DNA of 64,000 nt from Atherinomorus stipes (Eukaryota; Chordata; Actinopteri; Atheriniformes; Atherinidae). This document shows positions 47,931 through 60,027 of the stretch, piece by piece. The first letter of the stretch is position 1, and every line of letters begins with the position of its first letter. Under the pieces are notes generated by a model. The model made no database searches, was not told the origin of the DNA, and was given only the letters and a program-made list of their open reading frames with translations. The stretch covers positions 1,302,001 through 1,366,000 of the forward strand of contig JALJCO010001098.1 of assembly GCA_023101725.1 (NCBI GenBank), written 5' to 3'. The translations under genes were made by a program, and so were the position numbers.

Positions 47931-49140
47931 CACTATATTGCCAAAAGTATTTGCTCACCCATCCAAATTATGGGAATCAGGTGTTCCAATCACTTCCATG
48001 GCCACAGATGTATAAAATGAAGCAGCTAGGCATGCAGACTGTTTTTACAAACATTTGTGAAAGAATGTGTCGCTCTCAGGAGCTCAGTGAATTCCAGATT
48101 GGGACTGTGATAGGATGCCACCTGTGCAACAAATCCAGTCATGAAATTTCCTCGCTCCTAAATATTCCACAGTCAAGTAACGGATGTATAAGAAAATGGA
48201 AGTGTTTTTAAATTACAGCAACTCAGACACAAAGTGGTCAGCCACGTAAACTAACAAGGAAGGGTCAGCGGATGCTGAAGTGCATAGTGCAAAGAGGTCG
48301 CCAACTTTCTGCATTCAGTCACTACAGACCTCCAAACTTCATGTGGCCTTCAGATCAGCTCAAAAACAGTGCACAGAGAGCTTCATGGAATGGGTTTCTA
48401 TGGTGGAGCAGCTGCATCCATCCATACATCATGAAGTGCAATGCAAAGCGTGGATGCAGTGGTGGAAAGCAGTGGAGGCGTCTCTGGAGGAACCAATCAC
48501 GCTTCTCCATCTGGCAATCTGATGGGCAAGTCTGTGCCTGGTGGTTCCCAGGAGAACGATACTTGTCTGACTGCACTCTGCCAAGTGTAAAGTTTGGTGG
48601 CAGGGGGATTATGGTGTGGGGGTTGTTTTTCAGGAGCTTGGCTTGGCCCCTTAGTTCCAGTGAAAGGAACTCTGAATGCTTCAGCATACCAAGACATTTT
48701 GACAACTCCATGTTCCCAACTTTGTGGGAACAGTTTGGAGCTGGCCCCTTCCTCTTCCAACAAGACTGTGCACCAGCACACAAAGCAGGTCCATAAAGAC
48801 CTGGATGTAGAGTCAGGTGTGGAGGAACTGGACTGCACAAAGTCCGGACCTCAACCTAACAGAACACCTTTGGGATGAAATAAAGCGGAGACTGAGAGCC
48901 AGGCCTTTTCGTCAAACATCAGTGTGACCTCACAAATGTGTTTCTGGAAGAATGGTCAAAAATTCCCATAAACATGAAATTCCCATAATCCTTGAGGACA
49001 GCCTTCCCAGACGAGTTGAAGCTGTTGTAGCTGCAAAGGTGGACCAACGTCATACTGAATCCTATGGATTAGGAATGTGATGTCACTTAAGCTCATATGT
49101 GAGTCAAGGCAGGGAAGTGAATACTTTTGGCAATCTAGTG
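47931..49140 (+). mobile_element. Tc1-like transposon, inactive
   Basis: It runs from CACTATATTGCCAAAAGTAT to ATACTTTTGGCAATCTAGTG, inverted ends flanked by TA. The length of about 1.2 kb is normal for a full Tc1 element. The transposase is broken into several frames. Confidence 0.9.
48059..48960 (+). pseudogene. Tc1 transposase, frameshifted
   Basis: The N-terminal helix-turn-helix part reads SQELSEFQIGTVIGCHLC then SSHEISSLLNIPQSS. The C-terminal DDE part near 48840 reads as PDLNLTEHLWDEIKRRLR only after a frame change. Stops and frameshifts separate the parts, so no active protein is made. Confidence 0.8.
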
Positions 49141-49158
49141 TACAACTGAGCTGAAAGT

Positions 49159-50629
49159 TAGAGATGGTGCCAGTCAATCAGCAATGGATTGGGTTGGGCT
49201 GATATGATTAAAAAAAAAAAAAAAGAATGATCAGAAAATCCAATCAAAGGTTAAAATCATGATCCGATCGCATCATACACAGGCCATGTGCTTGTGCTTT
49301 TTTTTACGTGGTCATTCTCCTGTTCACAATCCAGTCCAGAGGGTGACGGTAAATGGGAAAGTCAGACGCTACAATGGTCTGAGGCAATTTTCGCCTCATC
49401 GATCACGTTACATAAAAAATGAGTGTGATGTCGCCTCCCGTGTGTCGAGCCGTTGACATGTCAGCAATATGGATGTTCTTTGAAATAGACAGATGTCACA
49501 CACGCCAGCTGTTACACATGCAAACGTTTAGTGCCTCATCATCTTGTTTGGCATATTGCTTTCCTCAGTGCCACTGCTGCAGTGAAGGAATATTGAAGTT
49601 ACTGTTATGCAATAAAGGTAATCTAGTTGTATGAATAAATAATTTCAAGGTTAGCATAAAGACTATAGGTCTTTTCATGAGTGAATGAATTGATGAGGAA
49701 AAAGAGTAAAATAATAGGAATAATGATAATATCGTCCCACACGATCGATCAGTTCTGATCTGTAATCGGATCGGTGAGGCTTTAGGTCAGGGATCACCAA
49801 CTCCGGATCTCTTGGACCAGTGTCCAGAAGGTTTTTAAAGATTTACTTCCATCGTCATTTCATTAATATTGCTGTGTTCGCCATTATTGAATGCATTATG
49901 CGTCGTTTCTGTTTAAAAAAACCTTCTGGTTGCCTTGTTTCCAGCTGTATTTGTAGGCTAGAAGAGCCGCTTGTGGTCCAACGACAGGCTTTTTCGGTCC
50001 TTCTCATGAATATCCGTGACGCGAAAAATGAGGCGTCTCTGATTGGCTCCCTCCCATTAATGTATGAAGGAACCTCCTCCCCCCGCTCTGTGTGTAACAG
50101 AGCACACGAACAAGTTTGTTCCGCCATGCTATCAAACAGTTAGCTAACTTAGCTTCTCAACTCCGCAGCTACAGTCGCGCCATCTTCACTTCTAGTGCGG
50201 AGGGGAGGGTTACCTGTACTGGGCGGGTATAAACCCACGTGGGTGACGCCCTTTTCGAAGGCTTCTCCTGATTCGTTCCCTTCTTCGTATTGTTTCTATG
50301 AATAGGAAACACAGCCAGTGGAGGTGACGCACCACTTGCAAGCGCAGCATGTGTATGTAACTGGGGTGACCCTCCGTATTTCTGGTAAACTGGTTTTCAG
50401 TGGAAGGAGATCTTTCATGCCACCCTGTGGCAACACACCTGACCCAAATCAATGAGTCATTGTGCAGAACTTCGTAGGTTGTCGGACCCATTTAATTTGA
50501 GTCAGGTGTGTTGGAGCACGGAAATGGTGAAAACCTTACGGACACTGGCCCAAGAGGTCCGGAGTTGGTGATCCCTGCTTTAGGTGATTGGTGGTATCGG
50601 TCCTGAAAAAACTGATCGGACCATCTCTA
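49159..50629. mobile_element. hAT-like element split by another hAT
   Basis: The left end TAGAGATGGTGCCAGTCAAT and the right end ACTGATCGGACCATCTCTA are inverted. The two halves are separated by the insertion at 49788-50577. I see no clear outer target duplication. Confidence 0.55.
49788..50577. mobile_element. hAT element with 8-bp target duplication
   Basis: It runs from CAGGGATCACCAACTCCGG to CCGGAGTTGGTGATCCCTG, a 19-bp perfect inverted repeat. The target duplication CTTTAGGT is exact at 49780-49787 and 50578-50585. It is 790 bp long with no transposase. It contains CTGTGTGTAACAG and a GC-rich stretch but no frame I recognise. Confidence 0.92.
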
Positions 50630-52053
50630 GTTAGGTCTGACTTGGCTGACACTCAGGCATCCCCATGGTTATGCAGCCATAGGAAGACACTGCTGAAAGA
50701 TGTCCCATGATGCACTGAAAACGTTCCTTCATTTTTATCTTTACTCCCCATTATAATTACAACTACAATTGACAATGATTCTTTTTATGAATTTGCTTAG
50801 ATAAACACATTTGTCATAAATTGGACTAATGTGGAGCGTTTAATGGACATGGTTTCATTCGGATCATAACTGGACTGCAATGAATTGAATTAACCCTTGA
50901 CATGGCTTTTTGTGAATTGGCACAATTCAAATAAAGCTCAGTTGAACTGAGCTGAATTTATTTTCAGATAATATATGTTTGCTTCACTGCGCATTGCTTT
51001 ACTGTCTGTCATTCTATTGATAAGTCTCTGCAGTGTCCTGAAGTTTCTCACTATGACAACCCCAGAAAGTGAAGTTAAAGTTTTTCCCACTATTTCACAA
51101 TCCCAATGAATTTGACTTTAATTCTTTCAAGCCATAGATTTAACAAAATCCTCATGCCTGAAGATACTGTGGGTCCCAGTACAGAGTTAAATGAATTAAC
51201 GGGTCATCAAGGGAGTAAAAAAAACTTTATCCTGTAGGCTATAGTTTCTATTATCAAGAGATGCACGTTATGAACACCGGAACCACCGAGAATAAAGTCA
51301 TCAGAAAAAACGGCTGACACTTTCATTCCTCTCTGGCTTCCATACAAGATTTAAGTCAGTCGACAGCTTCAAAGGTGCTTCTGTGACACAGAAAACACCA
51401 GTGTCACTTTGGCCTAATTCACTTTCCCCGAAATAAAAGAAAGAAAAGCTGAGAGCTGCAAGTCCCACAGTTTGTGTAGTGACACAAGTTTGATGTGCAC
51501 ATGATCATTAGTGGAACATTTTAAGCTTTTAAACAACTGTTAAAGTGATGTTAACCAGTCAGCATAAATCATACGAAGGATTCTGTGACGCCAGATGCAC
51601 TGATTCATTTTTACTGTTTCTGACGTGTATGCAATGTGCAAGTAGTGGCAGAAAAAGAATGACTAGTAAGCAGGGATGATTTCAAAAGATATTAAAAACA
51701 GATGACCCTGAGAGATGCCAATTTTTCTCCCCTGCATTTTCAGAGTAAAAGCTGACTGTCAAGTGAAACCCCAAGGAAGAGATTTACAGTACACAGCACA
51801 GAGATGTCCAGCTCTGCAGGCGAGATTGTAAACTGATCTACAAACACATGCACCTGCGTCAGTAATGAGCTGGTTTTGTGACAAATGTCCAAGCTGGTAG
51901 AAAGAGAATTTGAGAAACTGCTTGTGAAATTTCCACCCTGAAAAGAGACTCCAACAAAGCCAGGTGCACCGGGTGCAGCCAGGTCTCCACCTTTCTGATG
52001 TTAAATTACCACTGAACTCTGTTAGAAACGTCCTTCCAATGTCAAAACAGACA
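50630..52053. other. Intergenic, nothing recognised
   Basis: No gene is supported. TTCAAATAAAGCTCAGTTGA near 50930 is a retroposon tail word. Confidence 0.5.
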
Positions 52054-52077
52054 CCCCCCCCCCCCCCCCTTTTTTTT
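52054..52077. repeat. C16T8 homopolymer junction
   Basis: Sixteen C are followed directly by eight T. The likely causes are slippage or base-calling error. Confidence 0.85.
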
Positions 52078-52249
52078 ACGTATTAACTGCACCGAATAAG
52101 CAAAAAAGGAGACATTCTCATCAACCTGTTGCTGTTCCTCCTTGTAATTCACACATGCTAAACAGAAGTAGCTCATCTCTGCAGGCCTGCTTCCTTGATG
52201 TGTTTGTTGATGTATGCAAACTTACACAAGAGGTTTGCCCATTTCACCT

Positions 52250-52575
52250 CTGACTACCACTCTTTCCCAGACAGCATTGCATGTGGGGCCCATATGGGTT
52301 AAACTTTGGCTGCATATAAGGGACCCAAGTGGGTTTACCACGGTTTCCATAGTGACCCCACCTGCATTTCCCAGATAGCCTATAGGCATGGGCTTGAACT
52401 GGGCAAATTCGCAGATCTCATAGTTTAGGTTACACGAGCCCCATATGTGGAAGCCCACATGGGAAAACACAGGTGGGGCCACCAAGGAAACCGTGGTCAA
52501 ACCCACTTGGGTCCCTCGTTTGCAGCCAAAATTTAACCCATATGGGCCCCACATGCAATGCTGGCTGGGGTGTAA
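52250..52575. mobile_element. Foldback element ('GCATGTGGGGCCCATATGGG')
   Basis: The left arm (ACAGCATTGCATGTGGGGCC, then GACCCAAGTGGGTTTACC) is mirrored in the right arm (AACCCACTTGGGTCCC, then GGGCCCCACATGCAATGCTG). Apparent open frames on both strands come from this symmetry and are not genes. Confidence 0.75.
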
Positions 52576-52837
52576 AGCAGAGGCCTCGGCAGTGGACCAG
52601 CCTCCAGCCTCCATTCTGCCTCTTTACTTTCACACATGACTTCCAAGCATCATGTCGTGTTTGGGGACATGACGTGAAAGAGCCTATGGACAGAATCCTA
52701 ATATGATGAGAATGAAACGTGCCTGCTAGATGCTGCTCTTGCCATTTGGAACTGTCTTTTTTGTCGTGTCTCAAAGACCTGAATCCTCGAACAACAGATG
52801 GAGAGGGAGTCGCATCCTTCTACCTGTCTTGGTCTGT

Positions 52838-53425
52838 AAGAGGCCGTTCACATGAGGACGATTGCGGGTAAGTGCCTTTCGTTCACACGGCAACAGCGTT
52901 ATTCCGGGTTGAAGATGCAAAAATCTGAAGACTCATTCCAAAGTGGAATTCCTCGTCTGCACGGTCCAAAACGCAGAAATGATGGTGGACCCACAGACCT
53001 GCTGACGCCGTGCTCACGTGGCATGCGCGTGACGTCACACAATACAGGAAAAACAACAATGTCGAACTACGTAAGCCCAGCAGATCTCCACATTGCAAGC
53101 TTGTAATTGAGTGTCGTTTAGAGAAGTAATTCTACCTCCTCATCTGTCCACACAAAGTTCCTCCTCATCGCCGCCATTGCTGTTTTGATTTTGAAGCGAA
53201 CAGAGACGAACGATTGTACGCATGCGCGCGGACATGGTGGAGTTCTGTCACAGCACCACCTAAAGGCCTGGTGTGCATATCCAATTAAATTCTGTACACG
53301 CTCGGTCCTCATACTGTATGCACGCAGATTTCTTCATGACGATGCTCTTGTGAACGTGGATAAAACGATGCAACGAGACGCCCTATGCGTCTTCATCTGA
53401 TCGTCGCCGTGTGAACGTAGCCTAA
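52838..53425 (-). mobile_element. DNA transposon remnant with SANT-like start
   Basis: Inverted ends are AGGCCGTTCACATGAGGACG and TCGTCGCCGTGTGAACGTAG, with TAAG beside both. On the - strand MRRNFVWTDEEVELLL stops at once; this resembles the beginning of the Myb/SANT-like domain of Harbinger/ISL2EU-type accessory proteins. The element is non-autonomous. Confidence 0.6.
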
Positions 53426-53429
53426 GTTT

Positions 53430-53880
53430 AGGTTTTTATGTTTTAGTTGTTCTTAGAATTCTGTGTTGTTTTATTTCCTTAGTTTGTTCTTTGGTTTTCA
53501 TTTTTGACTTTTTCAAAGTTCAGGTTGGATTTTCAGTGTGTTGGTTTTGTTTCCTGTTTTGTATGTTTTTCTCTTTAAGTTTATTTCCTTGTGTTTTCTG
53601 GTAAGTTAACTTCCTGCTCTCCTGTTACAACTAGTTCTTGGAACCAGGTGTAATCTTACCTCTTGTTGGCCAGAGTCCCTGCATATGATCAGCCTGGTTT
53701 AATTTGTTCTATGTAGGTCTTTCTTTTTGCCTCCTCCCTTGTCAGTTCGTCCAGCCTGCGTCTCACCCCGTTAATATCTTCTTAGTTTAACTTTAGTTTC
53801 TGGGAATTTCTGCGTCTGCAAAACCGTTTGTTAATTTTTAAGTGAAATCTTTGTTTTCACACCCACCTACCTCGTAGCCG
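53430..53880. repeat. T-rich retroposon-like block
   Basis: It is T-rich with repeated 'TTTTGTTTCCTG' and 'TTTATTTCCTT' words, like 22775-22960 and 27540-27890. The family is unresolved. Confidence 0.3.
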
Positions 53881-54011
53881 TGTGTTTGTCACTCCTTCTC
53901 ACTTCTCTGCCATGGAGCATGACCACTTGCTTACATACCTGTAGTCCACAGAGGAACAGCTTTGATATCAGACATGCTTTCAATTTATCTGGTTACTATT
54001 GATAGTGTTTG

Positions 54012-54777
54012 TGTCACGGGGTGTGGTCCTTTGCCGATACCGGCGACTGCAGGAGGAGGGGAAAGAAAGACAGGCCTCGCCAGCAGGTGGTGGTTAAAAG
54101 AAATAAAAGCTTTATTAAAGAAATAAAACAAATAAAAACTACTAAACTAAAAAAGTACTAAAATAAACCTAAAAGTCCAACCTAAAAAGTTATGAAAGGA
54201 AAAGGATAAAAAAGGCTAAAAAGGGGCTTGCAGGGGTGGCAGTGGCCGGCGTCTCTCTCGGCGTCGTCCCGGGTCCATGGCGGCTGCTCCTCCTGGCAGC
54301 CGCCCTCCTGGCCATAGGCTCCCCCGGGACTCCAACGCTGCTCTGTGGCCCGGGCAGTCACTCCTCCGGGCGGCCGCGCCTCTGGCCGTAGGCCCTCCTC
54401 AGTAGGCTCCGTGGCCGCCCTCCGACTCCCGGGCCACTCTTCTGCGTCGCCGTCTCCACCACTGCCTCGAGCCCCCCAGCCGGGGGACTCACATCCTCCC
54501 CCGGCTGCGCCTCCTGGACCCAGTCCTCAGTCCTTCAGCTCCAGTCGCTCCTGCAGCTCTTGTCCGCACACCGGCTTTTATTCTTTCAGCATTCAATTAA
54601 GTCAGGGGAGGAGTCCTTCTCCCCAGGTGCTGCCAATCAGTTCGTTAAAAGCTCCCACTAGCTTGGGAATAAAAACAGGGTTAAAACCACACAAAAAACC
54701 ATTAAAAAGCATGCTAAAAACCAAGCTAGTGGGCAGAGTCCAGTCTCTGGCAGCACCCGGTTGTTCACCCTGTGACA
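54012..54777 (-). mobile_element. Probable solo LTR
   Basis: It starts TGTCACAGGGTG on the - strand and ends ACCCCGTGACA, fitting TG..CA ends. On that strand an AATAAAAG TATA-like box lies near 54585 and AATAAA near 54113, the order expected in an LTR. No internal retroviral-type sequence adjoins it and no exact target duplication is visible. Confidence 0.45.
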
Positions 54778-55615
54778 TCTGCATTGTGTGAACTGAAACC
54801 TCTACTAGTTTTTCATGAGATATTGAGGTGGAAATCTGACTAAGTCAGACCTTTCTAACATGCCTGGATCACGTTTACCGCAGCACAAGTAGAAACCATC
54901 GCAGTCACGTGCAGAAAACCACAGAAACTGATGGTTAAAGGCGCTACTGTAGGCTATACCTGATTTTGCACATTTTCAAACCATGAGTGAGGAGAACAGT
55001 TTAGTTTAAACTTCAAGCCCCGTCCCTGACTGTTTTTCCCAGTGAGAAATGCTCCTTTACGCTCTCCTCCCACTCAAAGTGCACAAAATCACATGCACAT
55101 CTCATACCTGTGCACAAGGAAACCCAAGACAAAACTGTTGTCTTCCAGCAAATTTATGGTTTTGGTTGCAGCTAAATGACATTTCCTGTCTCTGAAATCC
55201 CCAATGATATCATAACAAGTCATTTCTTTCATAAACTGTTAGCTTACTGTAACTACAGTTATCTACACAGATGCATAGTTACGGTGTGCTATGATGTTTT
55301 AGGCAACATTGCAACATCCCAATCTGATAAAGCATCTAACCACCCACTGCGATTGAAAGTGTAAAGCAGTTTGTGTTTGTTCTTGTATAGTTTGACTGTT
55401 TGCTAAATGCTAATGTTAGCATGAGCTTGGTTACGTTGTGGTGTGATTATAATGATGTATTATACGGAGCATAGAGGCGGATGTGGTCAAACCAGCCGAG
55501 GTAACACCAGTAGCCAAGGACAGCCAGCTTCCAGTCCGCATTCAGTCCGAGGTCGTCCTGCAAAGCTCTCCACCTTGATGTACAGAGATTTCCACTAGCT
55601 TTACTCCTTCTTTGG

Positions 55616-55735
55616 TCACCTCTTGCACTTCAAATGTCTTTTCTCTTCATCAGTTTTGATCTTTTTAGGCGGTTTTGCTGTATAAGGGGTGACAGCCAGC
55701 AGCGGTATCGTGACTTTCCCTTTGGTGGACGCCAT
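55616..55735 (-). pseudogene. 39-codon frame in TTAA element, possible captured first exon
   Basis: It starts MASTKGKVTIPLLAVTPYTA and continues with a Lys-rich stretch to a stop. The last codons overlap a GTGACC donor-like site, as if a first coding exon had been captured. I do not recognise the protein. Confidence 0.3.
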
Positions 55736-55819
55736 GCGGTTCTGTTAACAAGATCTGCCGCGCACGCGCTAGAAGAGAACGCCCCCATTAGGAAATGCTT
55801 TTAGTGGCTGATTGGAAAC

Positions 55820-56344
55820 TAGTGATGCACAATATAATCGGCCCCCTATCAGTATCGGCCTATATCTGCCTTAAAACTAAGTATCGGATATTGGCCACCC
55901 CACCACTATTTAACCGAACAGCCCACTGTTTCTAAAGTTTAAAAGACAAAACAAATTCTTCTTCTTGAAAAACCTCTTTTTTACAGACTTTCAAACTTCA
56001 AAAGACAGTTTCTTTTAGGAGTTTATACACGGTCATTTGTGTAAATAACCAAATATCCCATTTTTTGTTGTATTTCTCTCTCTCTCTCTCTCTCAGGGAG
56101 GAGAAAATCCAGGTCGTTCTAGGATATAACGCACATATCATACTAGTTTTGTTTGAACAGCTGTCATGAAGTTTGAATTGTTATGCATAACACAAGTTGA
56201 GGTATTTTTCTAATTTTGCACAAGGAAAGAATATTACATAATTTATTTTTCAGCTTTAATATCAGTATCAATATCGGTTATCGGCCACATGTATTTTTTA
56301 AAAATATCTGATATCGGCCAAAATTCCAATATCGCGCATCCCAA
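55820..56344. mobile_element. hAT MITE ('GGGATGCAC' family), no palindrome
   Basis: It runs from TAGTGATGCACAATATAATC to ATATCGCGCATCCCAA. The 8-bp target duplication TTGGAAAC is exact at 55812-55819 and 56345-56352. It lacks the palindrome carried by the 16.7- and 23.0-kb copies. A TC microsatellite lies near 56077. Confidence 0.88.
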
Positions 56345-56562
56345 TTGGAAACCAGAAGTTCTATAAAATGAACCCCATTCGCAGAGGAAAAACTGTCACG
56401 GCAAAGTCAGAAGCTTAAACTAAAAAGGCCTGGACTCATGCACATGCACAATCCATGAGTATTTTATTTTTCATACAACTGCCTCATTTACCACATACTA
56501 TACTATAATAAAAAGCATTTTTTGTAGAGAGATTTAAATAAAATCAGGTATAGCGCCTTTAA

Positions 56563-59377
56563 TTGGCGACAGACTGTTATCTAACATTAATAGCAGAACA
56601 AAGATGCATTTTTTATAGTTGATAATAACTGTACAGTCACTGTTGTGCAACGAAAACTTCACAGTTTGAGAAGCTGTTTGCCTCTGAGTTGCATTGTCAG
56701 CTTCAGTCCTATGCAAGTCTTTAGGGTCAGTTAATGTGTTTCTGTAAAGAAAATGTTTATTTGTCCACTGCTGTAGCTCCAACTTCAACATCCTTGGTGA
56801 AAATTAGCATATACACTCAGATATTGTTCCCATCTGTGCCGTGCTCAGCCGGAGTCAATAGAAACTCCTTCTAGTCATCTGAAGCTGGACTGAAGCTGGA
56901 CTGAGTGCCAGTTAAACATTTAGTTACACACAAAAGTTTCTGTTAGTTTAAAGGATTTTTTTATCCAGCAAATATCCAGCTCCTTTCTTTTAGATATGTT
57001 TGAGTGAAGTGTAAGCACCATTAACCCCATAACTGCCTGCTCAACCATTATTTATAATATAATGACAAAAGCAAAAGTTGTTATAATATCATTGTCATGA
57101 TAATCATTTGTTAAAAGTATTGATTCTCAATTTTATTGTTCTAAGAAAAACATTTTTTTCCTATTTTCTTATTGCAAACTTTAAAGAGGTTTTACTGTGT
57201 GAAAAAATGAATGTAAAATTTAGCTTCAACTGACTGAAAAACCATTAATGTTACATAAACTATGGAATGCATGCCACTAATTGTTTATCTGTTTTTAAAT
57301 CCTGTTTTTATTGGGGCTCTTGTTTAAAACGGCAGCGTATTACAGTGTGGATTCCAATCAAGCAGCCAGTTCTGCATGTGGCTTTTAAAAAGATTAAAGT
57401 ATCCCACTTTATCAGAGGAATAGGGGCTTCCAGTTATAACAATAATGAGGCTAATAATAATACATTTTTTCCAGTTCATCCGACTTATGTCATGAAGAGG
57501 CGTGAAAACGTGTGTTTCATTTTGTCTTGAAGTTTATTCTCGGCGTCTCTGAGGATCCCAGTCAGTATTTCTAGTATGTTAAATATGCATGTTGGAAAAG
57601 GAACCGTAGTTCCTGTGTGGATTTAGGACGTCTCAGTGTCTTATGTTTTTATATGCAACCCTTAAATCACCCCGTGTTGCTGAGAACAGGGCCTCGCAGG
57701 GCCCAGAACATCTGCATGGAAGGCAGGAATCCTTGTTTGTCTTGTGTCTAAAGATAGTTTTTATGACTTTGGCTGGTTGTTTGGAATTGTTGTCACGCTG
57801 TTGGATTGATTTTGACTACTCAAGTTTGACTTTCATCACCCCATGCTGGTTCAAAACCACATGAAAAGATGGGGGTTTGCTCATTTTTGTGCTGTGAAAC
57901 AGACAATCGGGGATGGAAAGATAACACACTCTCTTCTTTGCAGGAAAAGGTAAATTCATAACATATGTTACGTTCATATGGGAACATATTAACCGCTTGG
58001 AAAAAGAGTCAATGGAGTTTTTAGACAGAAGACCAAATTCCCACATCCTGAAGAAATTCCAGGAAACACTGCTTCTCTGGTTACCTCAACATATACTTTG
58101 ATGACATACTTCAGTTATTGTCTATATGGATATCAGGCTCCGATCTGGCCGTCACACTAAATTCCTGCTTAAAGTGATTATTCAAATTGGTGCCAGTAAA
58201 AAGCTGTGGTTTGGAAAAAAAAAAAAGCCTGCAGAATGTTTCTAAAAATAGATGTGTCAATCGGAAACATGCCAGAATGAGGACCCTTTGTGCTGGTTTA
58301 CATCATTTTATACATGAACTGGTCTTTTTTCTTTTAACTGTGCACATGTCTAGCAGTTGGCAGGAATAATGTAATAGCAGAGCTTCAGCAGGCTTGTGAA
58401 ATGTTGCAATATGGTGAGAGAAAGGGAAAACCTGCATCCGTCATTGACTTGCATGCTGCTTCCCCCAGTCGCCCATTCACTTCTGCATTCTCCACATTCC
58501 TCCATTCAACAGAGGTCAGAGAAGACGGAGCGGGGTGGGAGCTACAAAGTTAGAGATATCCGGAACGTGGGTGGTCGGGGAAATGATGAGAGAAGTTGGT
58601 CTAACTGTGAAAACCTGCTATTGTGGAAAAGCTCCCTCCTGCCAGCCCAAGCGCGCACACACTGATACGCGCAGCCCCTCCATTACCCCATATGGCATTA
58701 TCTTTGACAAAAAGACGGCAAACGAGTCATCATGCGACCGTTATGACGCGCTTCCATGCATCACTTTCACTGGCTCAGAGTTCATCAGCTCAGCATTTTG
58801 ATTAAAAAAAAAACAGCATCTGTGAGCCGACTGAGTCTGATGATGCGAACACAAGCTGGGGGGTGGGGTCATGGGGGTAAACAGGTCTGGATTTTAGCAC
58901 ACAGTCTTATGCTCTGTTGTAAAGTTTCCTTCATCCTGCTGGGTGGAGATTAAGCTACCAAACATTTCAGAAGAAACAGGAAACTAGTAGCTTCTTGGAA
59001 GCTCTACAACGTCATTCTGATGCACGTTTGATCCACCCCGACAGTGCAGCTTTGACTCAACAACCCTAACCACTATTTAATGATTAAAGTAGGGTAATGA
59101 TGCCGCAATTACATAAAATTGTTTCTTTTAAGCTGACTCTTGGGTCCAGAGTGACTGGACCTGAGTGAGTAAGTTGTAATTTCAAGCTGCCCAAACTTTG
59201 TGTCCAATTTTAGTTTAAGAGGGAAAGTTTTCTTTTTCTTTCTTTGTTTTTTCCATTAACCAAACACACAAACCCATTATTTCAAATGCTTTGGATATTT
59301 AACTGCTGTTGCAGCATGGGCTCATAAAATGTCTGGAGAAATGTGATGTTATCTCATTTCATTGTCATGATACAAAT
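56563..59377. other. Intergenic, nothing recognised
   Basis: About 2.8 kb without a supported gene. Open frames at 57267-57530 and 58396-58953 have no signature, no conserved motif and no splice pattern. Confidence 0.5.
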
Positions 59378-60027
59378 TTAAAGGGGAAGTTCGTTTTTTT
59401 CAATCTGGACCTATTTTCTAGCATGAAATATGTTCATTTACTCACCCAGACAGTTTTGGTGTAACTTGAATTCCTTCCGGAGATATTTAGATCCACTCCA
59501 GATCAGCGTATGTCCAATATAATGGAAATGATGGGGCAACCGCATGCAGCCAATAAATAAGGCATTATCTGCCACAAACTCCTTCATTTCACCAATGTTT
59601 TGTTATCAAACATTAGTAGGACCCCCCGTATTAGCTTGAAGCGGCTTTTTTTGTGGTGATTTGTTATTTACAGACATTTACTGGTTATGGTGTTGCATCA
59701 TAGTGACGTCATTAAAGCTGCTGCAATAAAAATGTCTGTTAATAAGGACAAATCACCACAAAAAAGCTGCTTTGAGCTCACAGGGGGGTCCGACTAATGT
59801 TTGGTAACAAAACATTGGTGAAATGAAGGAGTTTGTGGCAGATAATGCCTCATGGCTACGCGTGATTGCCCCATCACTTCCATTATATTGGACATACGCT
59901 GATCTGGAGTGGATCTAAATATCTCCTGAAGGAATCCAAGTTACACCAAAACTATCTGGGTGAGTAAATGAACATATTTCATGCAAGAAAATAGGTCCAG
60001 ATTGGAAAAAACGAACTTCCCCTTTAA
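59378..60027. mobile_element. Long TTAA foldback MITE, complete
   Basis: Left arm TTAAAGGGGAAGTTCG and right arm CGAACTTCCCCTTTAA are perfect inverses. The symmetry extends through CAATCTGGACCTATTTTC, GATATTTAGATCCACTCC and GCATTATCTGCCACAAACTC, about 220 bp per arm. The middle carries an inverted AATCACCACAAAAAAGC pair. Confidence 0.9.

Larger units (their letters stand above)
54935..56562. mobile_element. 1.6-kb TTAA-flanked element with nested hAT
   Basis: TTAA lies at 54935-54938 and 56559-56562. Inner ends share AGGCGCTA and TACCTGATTTT in inverted orientation. It carries a hAT MITE at 55820-56344 and an ATG-led frame on the - strand at 55616-55735. Confidence 0.75.

Noticed and set aside
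52222..52774. Overlapping long frames on both strands
   Set aside because: They arise from the two arms of a foldback element.
54345..54791. 148-codon proline/serine-rich frame
   Set aside because: It lies inside an LTR-like GC-rich repeat, and the codon content follows the CT-rich DNA; there is no domain or splice support.
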